64,000 nucleotides of DNA from positions 217,185,018 to 217,249,017 of the forward strand of contig CM022299.1 of the NCBI GenBank assembly GCA_011799875.1, in the 5' to 3' direction. The position numbers and the translations under genes were made by a program. The notes beneath the pieces are model-generated. The model did not search any database, had not been told where the DNA came from, and saw nothing but the letters and a program-made list of their open reading frames with translations. Source of the stretch: Thinopyrum elongatum (Eukaryota; Streptophyta; Magnoliopsida; Poales; Poaceae). Of this stretch, positions 47,861 to 59,174 are shown one piece after another; position 1 is the stretch's first letter, and each line of letters starts with the position of its first letter.

Positions 47861-49604
47861 ATCTGGCCGTCGCCATCGCCTTCCTCCTTTTGAGTTCAGA
47901 GCGAAGATTTTTCCTCTTCCGCCCGCCGCTTCCAGGCTCGCTCCACCCCCGGCTTCCGCCCTCACAGCCGCCATGCCGCCCAAGGCCAGCAAAGGCAAGG
48001 GCAAGGAAGCGAAAGCCGATGTCTCGGAGAGCGAACTGGTGAAGATGCGGAAGAAATATGTCGTCTTCCCTCCATCGCTCGATGCTGAAGCTCTGAAGGG
48101 GCGGTACCAGTGCATGTGGGCGAAGGAGACGCAAGCTCACCCCACCACACGCGTAATTCCAGGTGCTTGTTCCAAAAGTGGATCGGACAGATACCCTTTC
48201 TTCACTGCGTATTTCTATTGCGGGCTCTGTCCCCCATTTTCCGACTTCTTCAATGATATCATGTACACATACGACTTTCATCTTCTCGATTTCACGCCGA
48301 ATGCAGTACCTTGCATGTCCATCTTTGCCCATCTCTGTGAAAACTTTGTCGGCGTGATTCCCAATTCTGCTCTTTTTCGCCATTACTTCTTCCCTCGCAT
48401 CCAAAAAGGAGAGGCCCTCTCTGGTTCTATCGCCTGGATTCCAAGGGCTTGGAATAAGGAAATATACCCAGAAGAAGTTTACCGTGAAAAGTGGGACGAA
48501 TGGCGGGCTGAATGGTGCTGGATCCAGGAAGCAGATCCCCATCCGTTTTGTCTTCCCCGGCAACAGAAGGTGGTCCGCGGCAAGGATTGGAGCGATCTCG
48601 CTGCAGAGGACGAGAGGCTCACAATCGCCACCACCAGGATCCTCCGCCTGAAGGCTGCCGGGCAGACGATGGAGATGATTGGCTTCGACTTTCTCCGCCG
48701 CCGCATTGCCCCTTTGCAGAACAGGGGAAGGCCAGCTTGGGAATACAGAAACGCGGCAGATGTCATGAGATTGTGCCCCGGGCTGAACAACAATCTGACC
48801 ACTATGCAGCTTGGCGCTCTCCGTCAAAAACTATTCCAGCGCGAAGACAAGCATCGGCTGCCGGCAAGGATTGTCCCCTTGTGCAACAATTCTGCCTTGG
48901 GGTCAATCATCGCCTTCATGCCGATGTTCAACGCCCACGGTCTTGACCCAACCTGGGCCGAGCCAACAGAGGAGGAAGCACAGAAGTTTTTTGACAACTT
49001 GACGGAGAGACCTGTCCGGTAAGAGTCAGATTTTATCCGAGCCACCACCGACCAAGAAGTAGCTTACATTGCTACTAGGGTGGAGGAGGCAAATCTTGCC
49101 GCGGAGGCCGGCAGCGTCGGCTTCACAGAATGGGAAGCCAGCGACGCAGAGGTAGTAGTGGAGGTAAAACCTGCCAGGGAGGACAAAGCGGCCGGGGAAC
49201 AGAGTAGCGCAGCCGCTGAGAGCTCATCCAATGAGGACACGGCCGAAGAAGAACCGCAAGAAGAGCTCCCAGCTCCAAAGAAGACGAAGTGTGTTCTTCG
49301 GAAGGCTGCATCTGGCATCCCGGCAAGCCAGCCTTCTTCGAGTGGCGAGGCTCTCAGCAAGAAAGTGGCCGGCAAGACTGTGCCACGGCAAGGGGCTCGT
49401 CAACAACCTGCGCGGCGCGCGAGACCCGCACCAGCGGCCACTGCTGGGGCGGCAGGGGTGTCTCGCACTACCGCACCGGAAGCTGCCCCGGCGCCTGCCA
49501 CAGCCAAGCGGCCTAGGACCCCTCCTCCGCCTCCCCACTCAGACATCGCAGCGGAGGTCTATTTCGACATCTCCGACTTTTAGTCCGGAGCGAGAGGAAG
49601 AGGA

Positions 49605-49678
49605 GTGAGTACTTTGCCACAGCCTTTATATTCCAATCTTGGATCGACCTTACTAACTTGCTTGTATTGTCTCTGCAG
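49605..49678 (+). other. Intron 1 of the E9 antisense gene
   Basis: 74 bp with donor GTGAGT, branch-site consensus TACTAAC at 49651-49657 (21 bases before the end) and acceptor CTCTGCAG. Splicing joins EEE to DDAETLLERM in one frame. Confidence 0.8.
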
Positions 49679-49838
49679 TGATGCAGAAACCTTACTGGAG
49701 AGGATGGCAAAGAGGACAAAGACTTCCACGGGCGACGAGCCCCCGGCAGGCTCCACGAGCGTGCCAGAAACCGTCGTCGTCAGCCCGGAGCTCAGTCCTC
49801 AACGCAGCCCCCAACGAGCCCCCAGCGCAGCCCCCAGC

Positions 49839-49913
49839 GTAAGTTCACTATTCTTTTACCGCTGGCGGGTGCCGAGGCTTCCATTCTTGCCGCTGATATC
49901 CTTGGGTTCGCAG
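49839..49913 (+). other. Intron 2 of the E9 antisense gene
   Basis: 75 bp with donor GTAAGT and acceptor TTCGCAG. The flanking reading frames are out of phase by one base, so this copy has an indel nearby or uses another site. Confidence 0.6.
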
Positions 49914-50126
49914 GAGAAGAACGGCAACAAGGAGAGCTGTCGGAAGACATCCCCGTTGTGCCACCTTCATCGACCACTCCGCCCAAAAGCACATCCCCGG
50001 CAAGAGATCCTACCGACGAGCCCATCCTAATTGAGGAGGAGCCGGCAGGCGCGGACTCCGGCAACCCACCCCCGGCAACCGGAGTTGCCGGGAGGGGCGA
50101 AGCCACCTCCCAACAGCCCGACGCAG

Positions 50127-50234
50127 GTAATCAGTTGCCTCAGAGTGCTTGTTATTCTTCCCCTTATCTCTCTATCTTTAGTCGCTTCAAACTTCAACCT
50201 TGATCTTATTCTGTTTTCCTCCCTCGTCCTTCAG
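50127..50234 (+). other. Intron 3 of the E9 antisense gene
   Basis: 108 bp, T-rich near its 3' end, donor GTAATC and acceptor CCTTCAG. Joining gives QQPDAEFPVTEHMDVD in one open frame. Confidence 0.75.
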
Positions 50235-51946
50235 AGTTCCCTGTGACGGAACACATGGACGTCGACGTCGTCATCGAGGAGACCGCCAGGGACGCCGCTG
50301 CTGAAGCAGACAGGATCGCTGCCAGTGAGGCCACCAAGGATGACACTGTCGAGGCTGGTGGTGCTCTTGACGGGGAGGCCGCCAAGACTGCATAAGAGGA
50401 ACCTGCCAAGGAACCTACTGAAGGGGGCGACAGGGAGGCTGATGACCGCATTGACGGCATTCCTGCCGCAGGAGCGCCAGGCGCTGCACCGGCCACAGAG
50501 CCCCCTGCCACTGGTGAGGCGGTCGCTGAAGACCAGCCGTCAACATCTGAGGGCCCCTCATCCAGCAAATACCTCAAGGTTTGCGAGAACCTATTCGTCA
50601 ACTTGCCGGGGATGGCAAGCATTGGGGCACCAGCCGAAGGAGAAGTTTTTGACGAAGATATCATCGCTGCTGCCGGGCTCGAGGTTGTTGACGATCCCAG
50701 CACTAGCAGCGGAAAATCTGAAGAGGATTAGCTCCTTCAGGCCATGGGCGAGAATTTCCGCAAGCTCCAGGCTCTCCACCGCGCCCGGAAAAATAAAGCG
50801 GACTCCAGAATGGCAGTTGTCGAGGCGGCCGAAGCGGATTTTCAAAGGCGCGTCGCACAAATGCAAGTCTGGCACGCCGAGGCCCTCCAAGAGTTGGTTG
50901 CCGGCCGGGAACAAGTGAGCCAGCAGTGGACAGAAATCCTCCTGAAGCAATCCGATATGGAGAAGGCGCATGATGAAGCTACTCAAAGGATTGCCGCTGA
51001 AGATGCCCTCCTGACGGGGCGCCGCGTTGCTCTTGATGCTTATGAGGAAGATCTCACCGCACGTGAGCAGGCGCTCGCCGCCAAGCTTCGTAGCAAAGAC
51101 GAAGATGTCGAGAAGCTTGTCGCGCGGCGGACCCAGGAGCTGGAGCAAAAACATAAAGAGGCGCTTGAAGCTTTGACTGCAAGTCACGCCGGCAAGCTCA
51201 AGGAGGCCGTCGATGTTGCCGAAGCTGCAGAGGCCGCCAAGAACGAGCTGAGCGACAAGGTAAAGAGGCTAGAAATAGATCTCGAGGAGCACGACAAGGA
51301 GCTCTCAACGCTCAAAGGTGATAGGGAAAAAACCCTCCACTCCTTGGCGGAGATGCAAGTTGCCCTGTCCAATAAAACCAAACAGCTCTCCTCTGCGGCT
51401 GATGACGTTGCAGTCCTGGAATTGAAGCTGACCACGTTGCAGAAGTCTCTCGAGGCCGGCAAGGCCCGGGAGAAGGCTTTACTCAAGGATCTCCAAGGAG
51501 AGAGGAACCTGCTCAAGAGCGCTGCCGCCGCCCAACTCGATTACGAGAAGGGAGTGGAGATCTGGACTGGACGTCTCATCGCCACCGCGGAGAAGCTTAC
51601 CGTAGAACTGTCAACCATGGGCCTGTTGAACTTCAGGTATTCTTCCGAGGAAAGAATATCTCCAAGTGCCAGGTTGACGATGTTCTTTGAAAGCATCATC
51701 AACGCCTTGAGGGTGCTCCAGTCTAGCCGGGCGACCCAATTGGCCAACGAGACTCGCCGTCTTTGCCGGGCCGTCCTCCGCAAGGTGCTTATCAAAGTGG
51801 TGCACAGCAATCCCGGCATCAACCTCTCCAACGCGCTCGGCCATCTGCCAAGGGACGCAAATGTTGAGGCGCTTGAAGAATGCATCGCGCCTATCCTTGA
51901 GAAGGTGGACTCCATCAAAAGGATTGAAGGCCAGCGCAGGGATTAA

Positions 51947-52755
51947 GTGCTCCCCCTTTTCTTGCCGTCATCATTCCATGTAAAAGACAATTAAGTCTCA
52001 AGTTAGAATTGCAGCAACTCATGAATGTAATATAACTCGCCTATGTTTAGGTTCATGCTTGCTATTTTCCTTGTCTGATTCCTTTATGTATGTAGTTCAC
52101 CCTACGCTTACTGAAAAACTTGCCGGCGCGCAACCTGCCGCGAGCGCTGGGTGCGGGACTTCAGCAGCCTGCTGGAGGCGCAGCGGCCGACAAGACTCCT
52201 TGGCGTTCTCAGTGCAGCCACTTAGATCGTTGAGCGGGCTCGAAACAAAATAAGGGCGCAACCGATTACAACAAGGGTTCCTTCGCGTGCAGATTTTCCA
52301 TACAAGAGTCGGAATCGTTCAAGGAAATAACTTTATAATAAAAGAAACTTGCTCTAAGTTTTTAGAACTTAGCTTTCTGTCGCTATCCTTCCTCCGGCAA
52401 GCGTCGATTCCGAACGTCACCAACCAGTACTCATATCTCCCTTCCCCCCCCCCCCCCCCCCCCCCGGCAAATGTGCACGCAAGGAATCCTTCTGTCTTTT
52501 GAAAAGAAAGAAGAGAAAATAAAGACATGAAACCTTGGCGGTTCGTTAGAACTTACCGGGAGTAGGTGTTATACAGCATCTTAGACAAACATGCATATAT
52601 AAATATGAACATGGGAATCAATAAGGGAATGTACAACACTTAAATTTATTCATCTGCGCTCAGTGTCTGTGCCTGGCTTTGTACAAAGGATCACATGCCT
52701 TGCCGGCAAGACTTGTAGAAAAGAGTGGTTGCCGGGAGCCCCCGGCAACCGCACC
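51947..52755. other. E9 spacer between converging antisense gene and pol
   Basis: 809 bp between the two stop codons. Both genes end here tail to tail, so both poly(A) sites are expected in it. It holds a run of 22 C at 52444-52465 and several CTTGCCGG words. No ORF is credible. Confidence 0.7.
52444..52465 (+). repeat. 22-base C homopolymer
   Basis: Uninterrupted run of C in the E9 spacer, followed by GGCAAATG. Run length may be unreliable in sequencing or assembly. Confidence 0.9.
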
Positions 52756-55700
52756 TTATGGGTAGAACTTGTGAAGATGTTCGATATTCCAGGAATTGCT
52801 CACTGGAACGCCATCTTCGGTCTCCAAGCGGACAGCGCCGGGCCTGGTGACTCGTACTACCCGATAAGGGCCTTCCCACTTTGGCGTCAACTTGTTTGAA
52901 TTCTTGGCGGACTGAATCCGCCGAAGAACAAGGTCGCCTTCCTCAAGGCTTCGGGCATGAACTTTGTGGCTATGATAGCGACGCAAAGCTTACTGGTAGC
53001 GTGCAGCTCGCACAGCAGCCTGAAGACGATTCTCCTCAAGGAGCACAGCGTCATCTTGCCGTAGTTGCTCTTGCTCAAGCTCATCATAAGCGAGCACTCG
53101 AGGAGATCCGTATGTGAGTTCCGTGGGGAGAACTGCTTCCGCTCCGTAGACCAGAGCGAAGGGCGTCTGGCCGGTGGCTCGATTTGGTGTCGTTCTGATT
53201 GACCAAAGAACCGCCGGCAACTCATCAATCCAGCGTCTTCTGCACTTTCTCAGTCTGTCAAAAGTCCTGGTCCTGAGACCGCGCAGCACTTCAGCATTAG
53301 CCCTCTCCGCTTGGCCGTTGCTTCTCGGGTGAGCAACAGAGGCAAAACAAATTTTGCCACTAAGGTCTTGGACGTACTGCATGAAGGTGCGACTTGTGAA
53401 CTGCGTGCCGTTGTCGGTGATGATCCTGTTGGGTACACCGAAACGGCAAACTATCCCTTTAAAGAACTTGACGGCTGATTGTGCTGTCGCCTTCCTCACT
53501 GCTTCCACCTCCGGCCACTTTGTGAACTTGTCGATAGCAACGTACAAGTACTCAAAGCCCCCGGTAGCACGGGGGAAAGGGCCCAATATGTCGAGCCCCC
53601 AGACCGAAAATGGCCAGGAGAGAGGGATTGTCTAAAGAGCTTGAGCTGGTTGATGTGATTTCTTTGAATGAAACTGGCACGCTTCACACTTGGTTACTAG
53701 TGCAGTTGCATCCTGGAGGGCGGTGGGCCAAAAGAAACCTTGCCGGAATGCTTTCCCGACAAGTGCTCTTGACCCTATGTGAGAGCCACATATGCCTCCA
53801 TGTATCTCTGCCAACAGCTCTAGTCCATCCTCCCGAGGAATGCACTTCAATTTCACACCGTTTGGTCTTTTTCTGTACAGGACATCATCGACGAACTTGT
53901 ACATAACAGACCGACGGGCTACTCTTTCTGCCTCTTCCTGTTCCTCTGGGAGTTCTCTTGTCTGAAGGAAATGGACAATGTGATGCGCCCATGCTGGAGC
54001 CTGAGGCTCGACAGCTAGGACTAAAGGCATCTCCTCCGCCGGGGGAATGTTTGTCTTGACAGCAAGGGCCTGAGGCCCTGCCGGAGCCTGTTGTTTCCCG
54101 GCAGGCGTGTCGATCCCGGCAACTTCCTTGCCGGCGGCTCCGGGGAGCTCTGCCGGGAAGTACTGGCCAGAGTTTGACTTTCTTCTCTTTTCTTGCCGCA
54201 TCGATGGCGCCATGGATGGTTGAGTTAATTGGAGCACAAAAGTTCCTGGTTCCACAGGTACCTTGAGGGCGGCACACTTTGACAAGTCGTCGGCAACACT
54301 GTTCTCGGCACAAGGAACGTGCTCCATTTGCAGACCGTCAAAGCGCTCTTCCATTTTCCTCACTTCATCCACGTAGGCTTGCATCAATGGACTTTGATAA
54401 CTCTTGTTAACTTGCCTGACGACAAGCTGTGAATTTCCTCTGATGACGAGCTTCTTGATACCAAGGTCTGCCGCGATCCTGAGACCGGCGAGCAAACCCT
54501 CGTATTCTGCAGTGTTGTTGGTCGAACTCTCCCAGGGAAAGTGCATTTGGACTACGTACTTGAGGTCCTCTCCGGTGGGTGCGACAAGCAGCACGCCAGC
54601 ACCGGCGCCTTGCAGCGAGAAAGCCCCGTCAAAGTACATAACCCATTGCTGATCGATTTCCTTGCCGGGGAGAGTTGTTTCCTGAGCCTCTTCGTCTGGC
54701 GTTGGGGTCCATTCTGCAATGAACTCCGCCAAGGCCCTGCTCTGGATCGTCGAAGTGCTTTCAAACTTGAGGCCAAAGCTCGACAACTCCAACGCCCACT
54801 CTACGATCCTGCCGGTTGCTTCTGGATTTTGCAAAATCCGTTGCAACGGAAAGCGAGTGACGACGGTGATTTCATGTGCTTGAAAATAATGGCGCAGCTT
54901 CCTCGAGGCCATAAGAAGGCCGAAAAGCAACTTCTGCACACCAGAATATCTTGACCTAGCTCCTTGTAAAAGAGAGCTAACAAAATAGACTGGGCGCTGC
55001 ACCACCTTCTTCTTCTGCACTGGTTCTTCTGCTTGCGCAGATCCTGTCTTGCCGGGATCAACCCTTGCCGGGGAAGATTTTGCCGCGCCACCTGGCGGTC
55101 CTGCCGCTGGTGTTGCTTCCTCAACAGCCTCTCTCTGCACCACTAGCGCAGCACTAACCACTTGATTTGTTGCTGCCAGATACAGCAGCAACGGCTCTTG
55201 TGGTTTAAGCGCGACTAGCGTCGACAGAGAGGAAAGGTATTTCTTCAAATCTTGCAGCGCAGCCTCCGCCTCTGGAGTCCATTTCATCGGACCTGCCTTC
55301 TTCAAAATTTTGAAAAAGGGCAGGGCGCGCTCAGCAGATTTGGAAATAAACCTGCTTAGAGCAGCAACACAGCCGGCAAGACGACGCACATCTTTGACAC
55401 GTCTCGGCGCTTCAATTTGCTCAATAGCTTTGATCTTGTCGGGGTACGCTTCGATTCCCTGGCAAGATACAAAGAATCTGAGGAGCTTGCCGGAGGGAAC
55501 ACCGAACACGCACTTCTCAGGATTGAGCTTCAAGTTGATCTTGCGCAGATTTGCAAATGTTTCTTCTAAATCTTGAATGAGCGTCGCTTTGTCCTTGGTT
55601 TTGACCACTATATCATCCATATATGCCTTCATATTTCTATGGAGTTGAGGCTCAAAACCAATCTGGATTGCTCTCGCAAATGTCGAACCAGCACTTTTCA

Positions 55701-56205
55701 ACCCGAAAGGCATTCGTATAAAACAATATGTACCACATGGGGTGATAAATGCGGTCTTCTCTTCATCTTCTTTTGCCATAAAAATCTGATGATACCCTGA
55801 ATAGGCATCAAGGAAGGACAGGAGATCACAACCAGCGGTGGAATCTACAATCTGGTCGATGCGCGGCAAGGGAAAGGGATCTTTTGGACAAGCTTTATTG
55901 ATATCTGTATAATCGATACAAAGCCTCCATTTCCCATTCGCTTTCCATACTACAACCGGATTGGCCAACCAGGTTGGATGAAGCACTCCTTTGACCAATC
56001 CTGCCGCCTCCAGCTTTCTGATTTCTTCGGCGATGAATTCTTGCCTCTCCAAGGCTTGCTTCCTGACCCTTTGTTTGACCGGCCACGCATGAGGACAGAC
56101 AGCAAGGTGGTGCTCAATTACCTTCCTGGGAACACCGGGGATGTCAGACGTTTGACATGCAAACACGTCGACATTCGCCCGCAGGAAAGCAACGAGCGCG
56201 CTTTT
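52756..56205 (-). pseudogene. pol: E9 pol: RT, RNase H, archaeal-type RNase H, integrase (Tat lineage)
   Basis: One minus-strand frame, broken by TAG at 53632-53634 and TAA at 52990-52992, both at positions where Gln fits the family. RT carries KACPKDPFPLPRID, LSFLDAYSGYHQI and YMDD (minus strand 55623-55612). A degenerate first RNase H (LLYLAAT, SRKLRHYF) follows. A second, archaeal-type RNase H (MYFDGAFSLQGAGAG, NNTAEYEGLLAGL), the hallmark of the Tat lineage, has Asn at 54435-54433 (RGNSQL) where a catalytic Asp is usual. Integrase has the His/Cys finger (HGGICGSHIG, CEACQFH) and a complete D-D-E set (AIDKF, TDNG, QAERAN). It ends NIEHLHKFYP. Upstream, a TAG at 56206-56208 separates it from gag-protease in the same frame. 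Confidence 0.93.
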
Positions 56206-59096
56206 CTATTTGTCATCTAGGGTGGAACTTATGGTGAAAGTTCCCCCCGTTCCGTCCTCTCTGACGGGCACCTTCTTGGTCTCCGGCGGAGCAGCCTTGG
56301 ATTTCTTGTTCTTGCCGGTGGAACTCTCTGGTACGTCCTCGACGGAAGCGCAGCACTCCGAGGAGGTGCGATGGCCGGAGTTCGCGCCAAGGTTCATGCC
56401 GGTCTTCTTCTTCCCCTCGGGAGTTCCAGCGGCAGGAGCAGGTGCCTTGATGGCAGGTGCTGCAACTGCTTCCCGGTAAAGTTGGTCGGCACAGATGAGC
56501 ACATCCTTCTTATCAGAATGGATAGTGATGACGCCCAACGGCCCAGGCATCTTCAGAACGTTGTACGCGTAGTGTAATGCCGCCATGAACTTAGCCAGCG
56601 TTGGCCGACCAAGGATCCCATTATACGACATGGGGATCTTGGCGACATCAAACACCACCTTCTCGGTCCTGTAGTTGAGCTCGCTACCAAATGTCACCGG
56701 CAGCGTAATCTTGCCCTTGGGCTGGGTCCTTCCCGGATTGACCCCTTGAAATGTACCCGTTTCTTCGAGGTCCTCGTCGGGAATTTGGAGCTTTTTGAGC
56801 ACATCCGGTGAGATTAAGTTTAGGCCGGCCCCACCGTCAACTAGCATTTTCGTCACCTTGAGGTTGTGAATCGTTGGCGAGACCAACAATGGCAAACACC
56901 CGACCGCAGTTGTGCGATCAGGGTGATCCTCGGCGTCGAAAATGATAGGCCTGTTGGACCACTTCAGGGGCCTACATGCATCTGGGGATGGGTCTGCCGC
57001 ATTGACTTCCCGCACCCACTGTTTGAGTTGACGGTGGGAAGAATGCAGCGAAGCACCTCCATCGATACACATAGCCTCCGTAGCCTTCTGGAACTCTTGT
57101 TCACTGGACTCATCATCTTCTTCATCATCATCTTCTTTGTCTCGGCCCCGAGCGGGCCTATCTTTTTGTTGCTTGGCCTTGCCGCGGCGACCCCCTCGGC
57201 CACCGCGCTTCTTGCCGGATCCGTCAGCACCATCTTGGGCCTTCTCCTTATCTCGCCTCTTGTATTCGGCCCTCTGCTTCTCGGCAAGCTGTTCAACTTG
57301 CCGGCAGTTCTGGAGATCGTGGCCCTTGGTGCGATGGATCTTGCAATACTGCTTGCCGGAGTTTTCCGACTTGTTGGCAGCCGCCAAGACCTGACAGGAA
57401 GGACACCCGGCAAGATCCTTGCTGGGGTCGCCAACCTTGGCCTTCTTGGCGGTGCCGGGGTTGTCGGATTCCTCGACAGCAAGCACGGCGTTGCCTCCGT
57501 GTTTCCTGTTCCGCCACCGGCCTTTCCTTGACGGGGCCGCGGCATCTTCTTCTTCGGATTTGCCCGCCGCGCCAACAGCCTTGCCAGGGAGTCTCCTCCC
57601 CTCTTCAGCTTGACCGCATTTATTGGCTAGAGCGTAAAGCTCGGCAATACACCTGACTTTGTTCATTGCCAGCTCTTCCCGCATTTTGCGGTTACGCATG
57701 TTCTGGTGGAACGCGCTAATGACAGCGGCAGGGTGGACGTCAGGAATATTGTACTGCACCCAGCTAAATCTCTGGATAACTTGCGCAGGGACTTGCCCTC
57801 CTTCTGAGGGATGATATGTAAATCACTCTCTTGGACAGGAGCTTGGTGGCCTCCAACAAAGGCGCCAACAAACTGATGGCACAGATCTGACCAGGAAGAA
57901 ATAGAATTCTCCGGCAGATGCATCAACCACGACCTGACGTTGGGTTTGAGCACCAACGAGAAGTAGTTGGCAAGTATCTTGTCATCTCGGCCCCCGGCAG
58001 CCTGCACCGCAATGGTGTAGATGCTCAGGAATTCCGAGGGATGGGTCTTACCGTCATATTTCTCCGGGACCTCCAGCTTGAAGGTTCGGAAATTGGGCCA
58101 CCGGACTTGCCGCAACTCACGGGTAAACGCTGGAGTCCCTACCTCATAAGGCAAGTCTCCTACGTCCCCTGGCGCAGGCTCGTCGACAGCCGGCCCCGCG
58201 CGCTTATCAGACTGATAGCGCGCTTCCCGTCGCCGCTCGATGGTAGTTCGAGCGTCCTCCTTGCCTCGCTCCTAGAGAACTTGACGCTGATCATGGCGCA
58301 TCCGTGGATCGGATGACGCCGTGGATACTTCTTCACGGCGGTCGACCTGCTGAGTTGTCGGCCGCTGCTAGTGCCGTGGAGGGGAGTGCACCGTGGTTGC
58401 ACCACCTCCGGTTTTCTCCACATCGGCTCGCGCCGGATCGACGGGCCTCCGCTGCGAGGGCCCTGCCTCTTGTGGCCCATCTTTGTTGGCGAAGCCGATA
58501 AGGCTCTGGATAGTAGCTCGCCACTCCTCCATCTTCTCCGGAGCAGGAGGAAAATCGAGGAGCAGCTGCGCACGTGCCAAGGCTTCCGCTGGCGTAGGCG
58601 GCGGCGACAGGTGCGAGGTACGTGAGGTGCTCTGACTCCTAACCATATTAGAAGGAGCACCACCACGGTCACGCGACCGCGCGCCACCTTCGCCAGCAGC
58701 TCGGTGTGCATGCTGGTCCCGCGCATCTTGGGATCGATGCGTAGAAACCTTTTCATGGGGACGCCCTGAACCACCAGCGCCATGACGCCGTTCATCATGC
58801 ATGACCTGGGCAGGTCGTGAGGCTTGCGCCAGCGCGGGAGCTCCAGCAGGCGCCCTCCGATCTCTGGAGTTCGTTGTGCCACCCATAGGCAACACAGCGT
58901 CGTCTCTAGATCTAGCGGCGTGCAGGTTACCACTGCCACTGCGAACGATGCCGCTCGCCTGTCTCGGATCACCAGAACGCCGTGGGGGTTCTAGTCCTCT
59001 TCCTTCTACACCCACGCCGTCGCCCATACGCGAAGGTGTAGGCAAAACAGACGTGGACGGTTGTGCCATCGCGGCGCTCTTCTTCTTGGGCGGCAT
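56206..59096 (-). pseudogene. gag: E9 gag and protease
   Basis: Starts at 59096 (MPPKKKSAAMAQPST), 56 bases past the primer site. The N-terminal part is Arg/Pro-rich. In-frame TAGs occur at 58370-58368 and 58274-58272. The retrotransposon gag domain follows (FRTFKLEVPEKYDGKTHP, WLMHLPENSISSWSDL). A one-base deletion near 57778-57787 shifts the frame, and gag continues as VQYNIPDVHPAAVISAF. A knuckle C-x2-H-x4-H-x4-C (CKIHRTKGHDLQNC) follows, then a basic/acidic linker and the protease site LVDGGAGLNLIS. The frame ends at TAG 56208-56206 just before RT. Function when intact: particle formation and polyprotein cleavage. This copy needs several repairs and is called a pseudogene. Confidence 0.9.
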
Positions 59097-59151
59097 GATG
59101 ATGAAGAAACTGAGGCGCCGATCACTCGATCAAGTTCACGTAACCTTCAAT

Positions 59152-59170
59152 CCCCCTACCTGGCGCGCCA
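59152..59170 (-). other. E9 primer binding site
   Basis: On the minus strand TGGCGCGCCAGGTAGGGGG, four bases after the 5' LTR. Its 3' ACCTGGCGCGCC-type complement is used by many grass Tat-type elements. I do not assign the tRNA from sequence alone. Confidence 0.75.
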
Positions 59171-59174
59171 AAGA

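Larger units (their letters stand above)
47973..51946 (+). pseudogene. E9 antisense gene: four exons, gypsy-type N-terminal domain and long coiled coil
   Basis: The gene lies on the strand opposite to gag-pol, between pol and the 3' LTR. ATG at 47973 has a strong context (GCCGCCATGC). Exons by inspection: 47973-49604, 49679-49838, 49914-50126, 50235-51946. Intron 1 (GTGAGT...TACTAAC...CTGCAG, 74 bp) is textbook. Residues 1-28 are basic. Residues 75-145 (FFTAYFYCGLCPP, DFTPNAVPCMSIF, PNSALFRHYFFPR) align in layout with the E6 antisense protein. Exons 2-3 encode a Pro/Ser/Glu-rich, disordered stretch. The last exon encodes a long Lys/Glu/Ala coiled coil ending in a helical domain. In-frame stops at 49020, 50393 and 50729, an inserted base near 49580 and a phase mismatch at the exon 2/3 junction make this copy a pseudogene. 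Role unknown. Confidence 0.75.

Noticed and set aside
47841..48827. 328-codon minus-strand frame
   Set aside because: Shadow of exon 1 of the + strand antisense gene; the + frame has the domain, the start context and the splice sites.
52444..52465. C-run considered as a regulatory or G-quadruplex signal
   Set aside because: A pure homopolymer is more simply explained by slippage and may be partly a sequencing artefact; reported only as a feature.
56866..57531. 221-codon plus-strand frame with hydrophobic runs
   Set aside because: Shadow opposite E9 gag-protease, whose zinc knuckle and protease motifs are on the minus strand.
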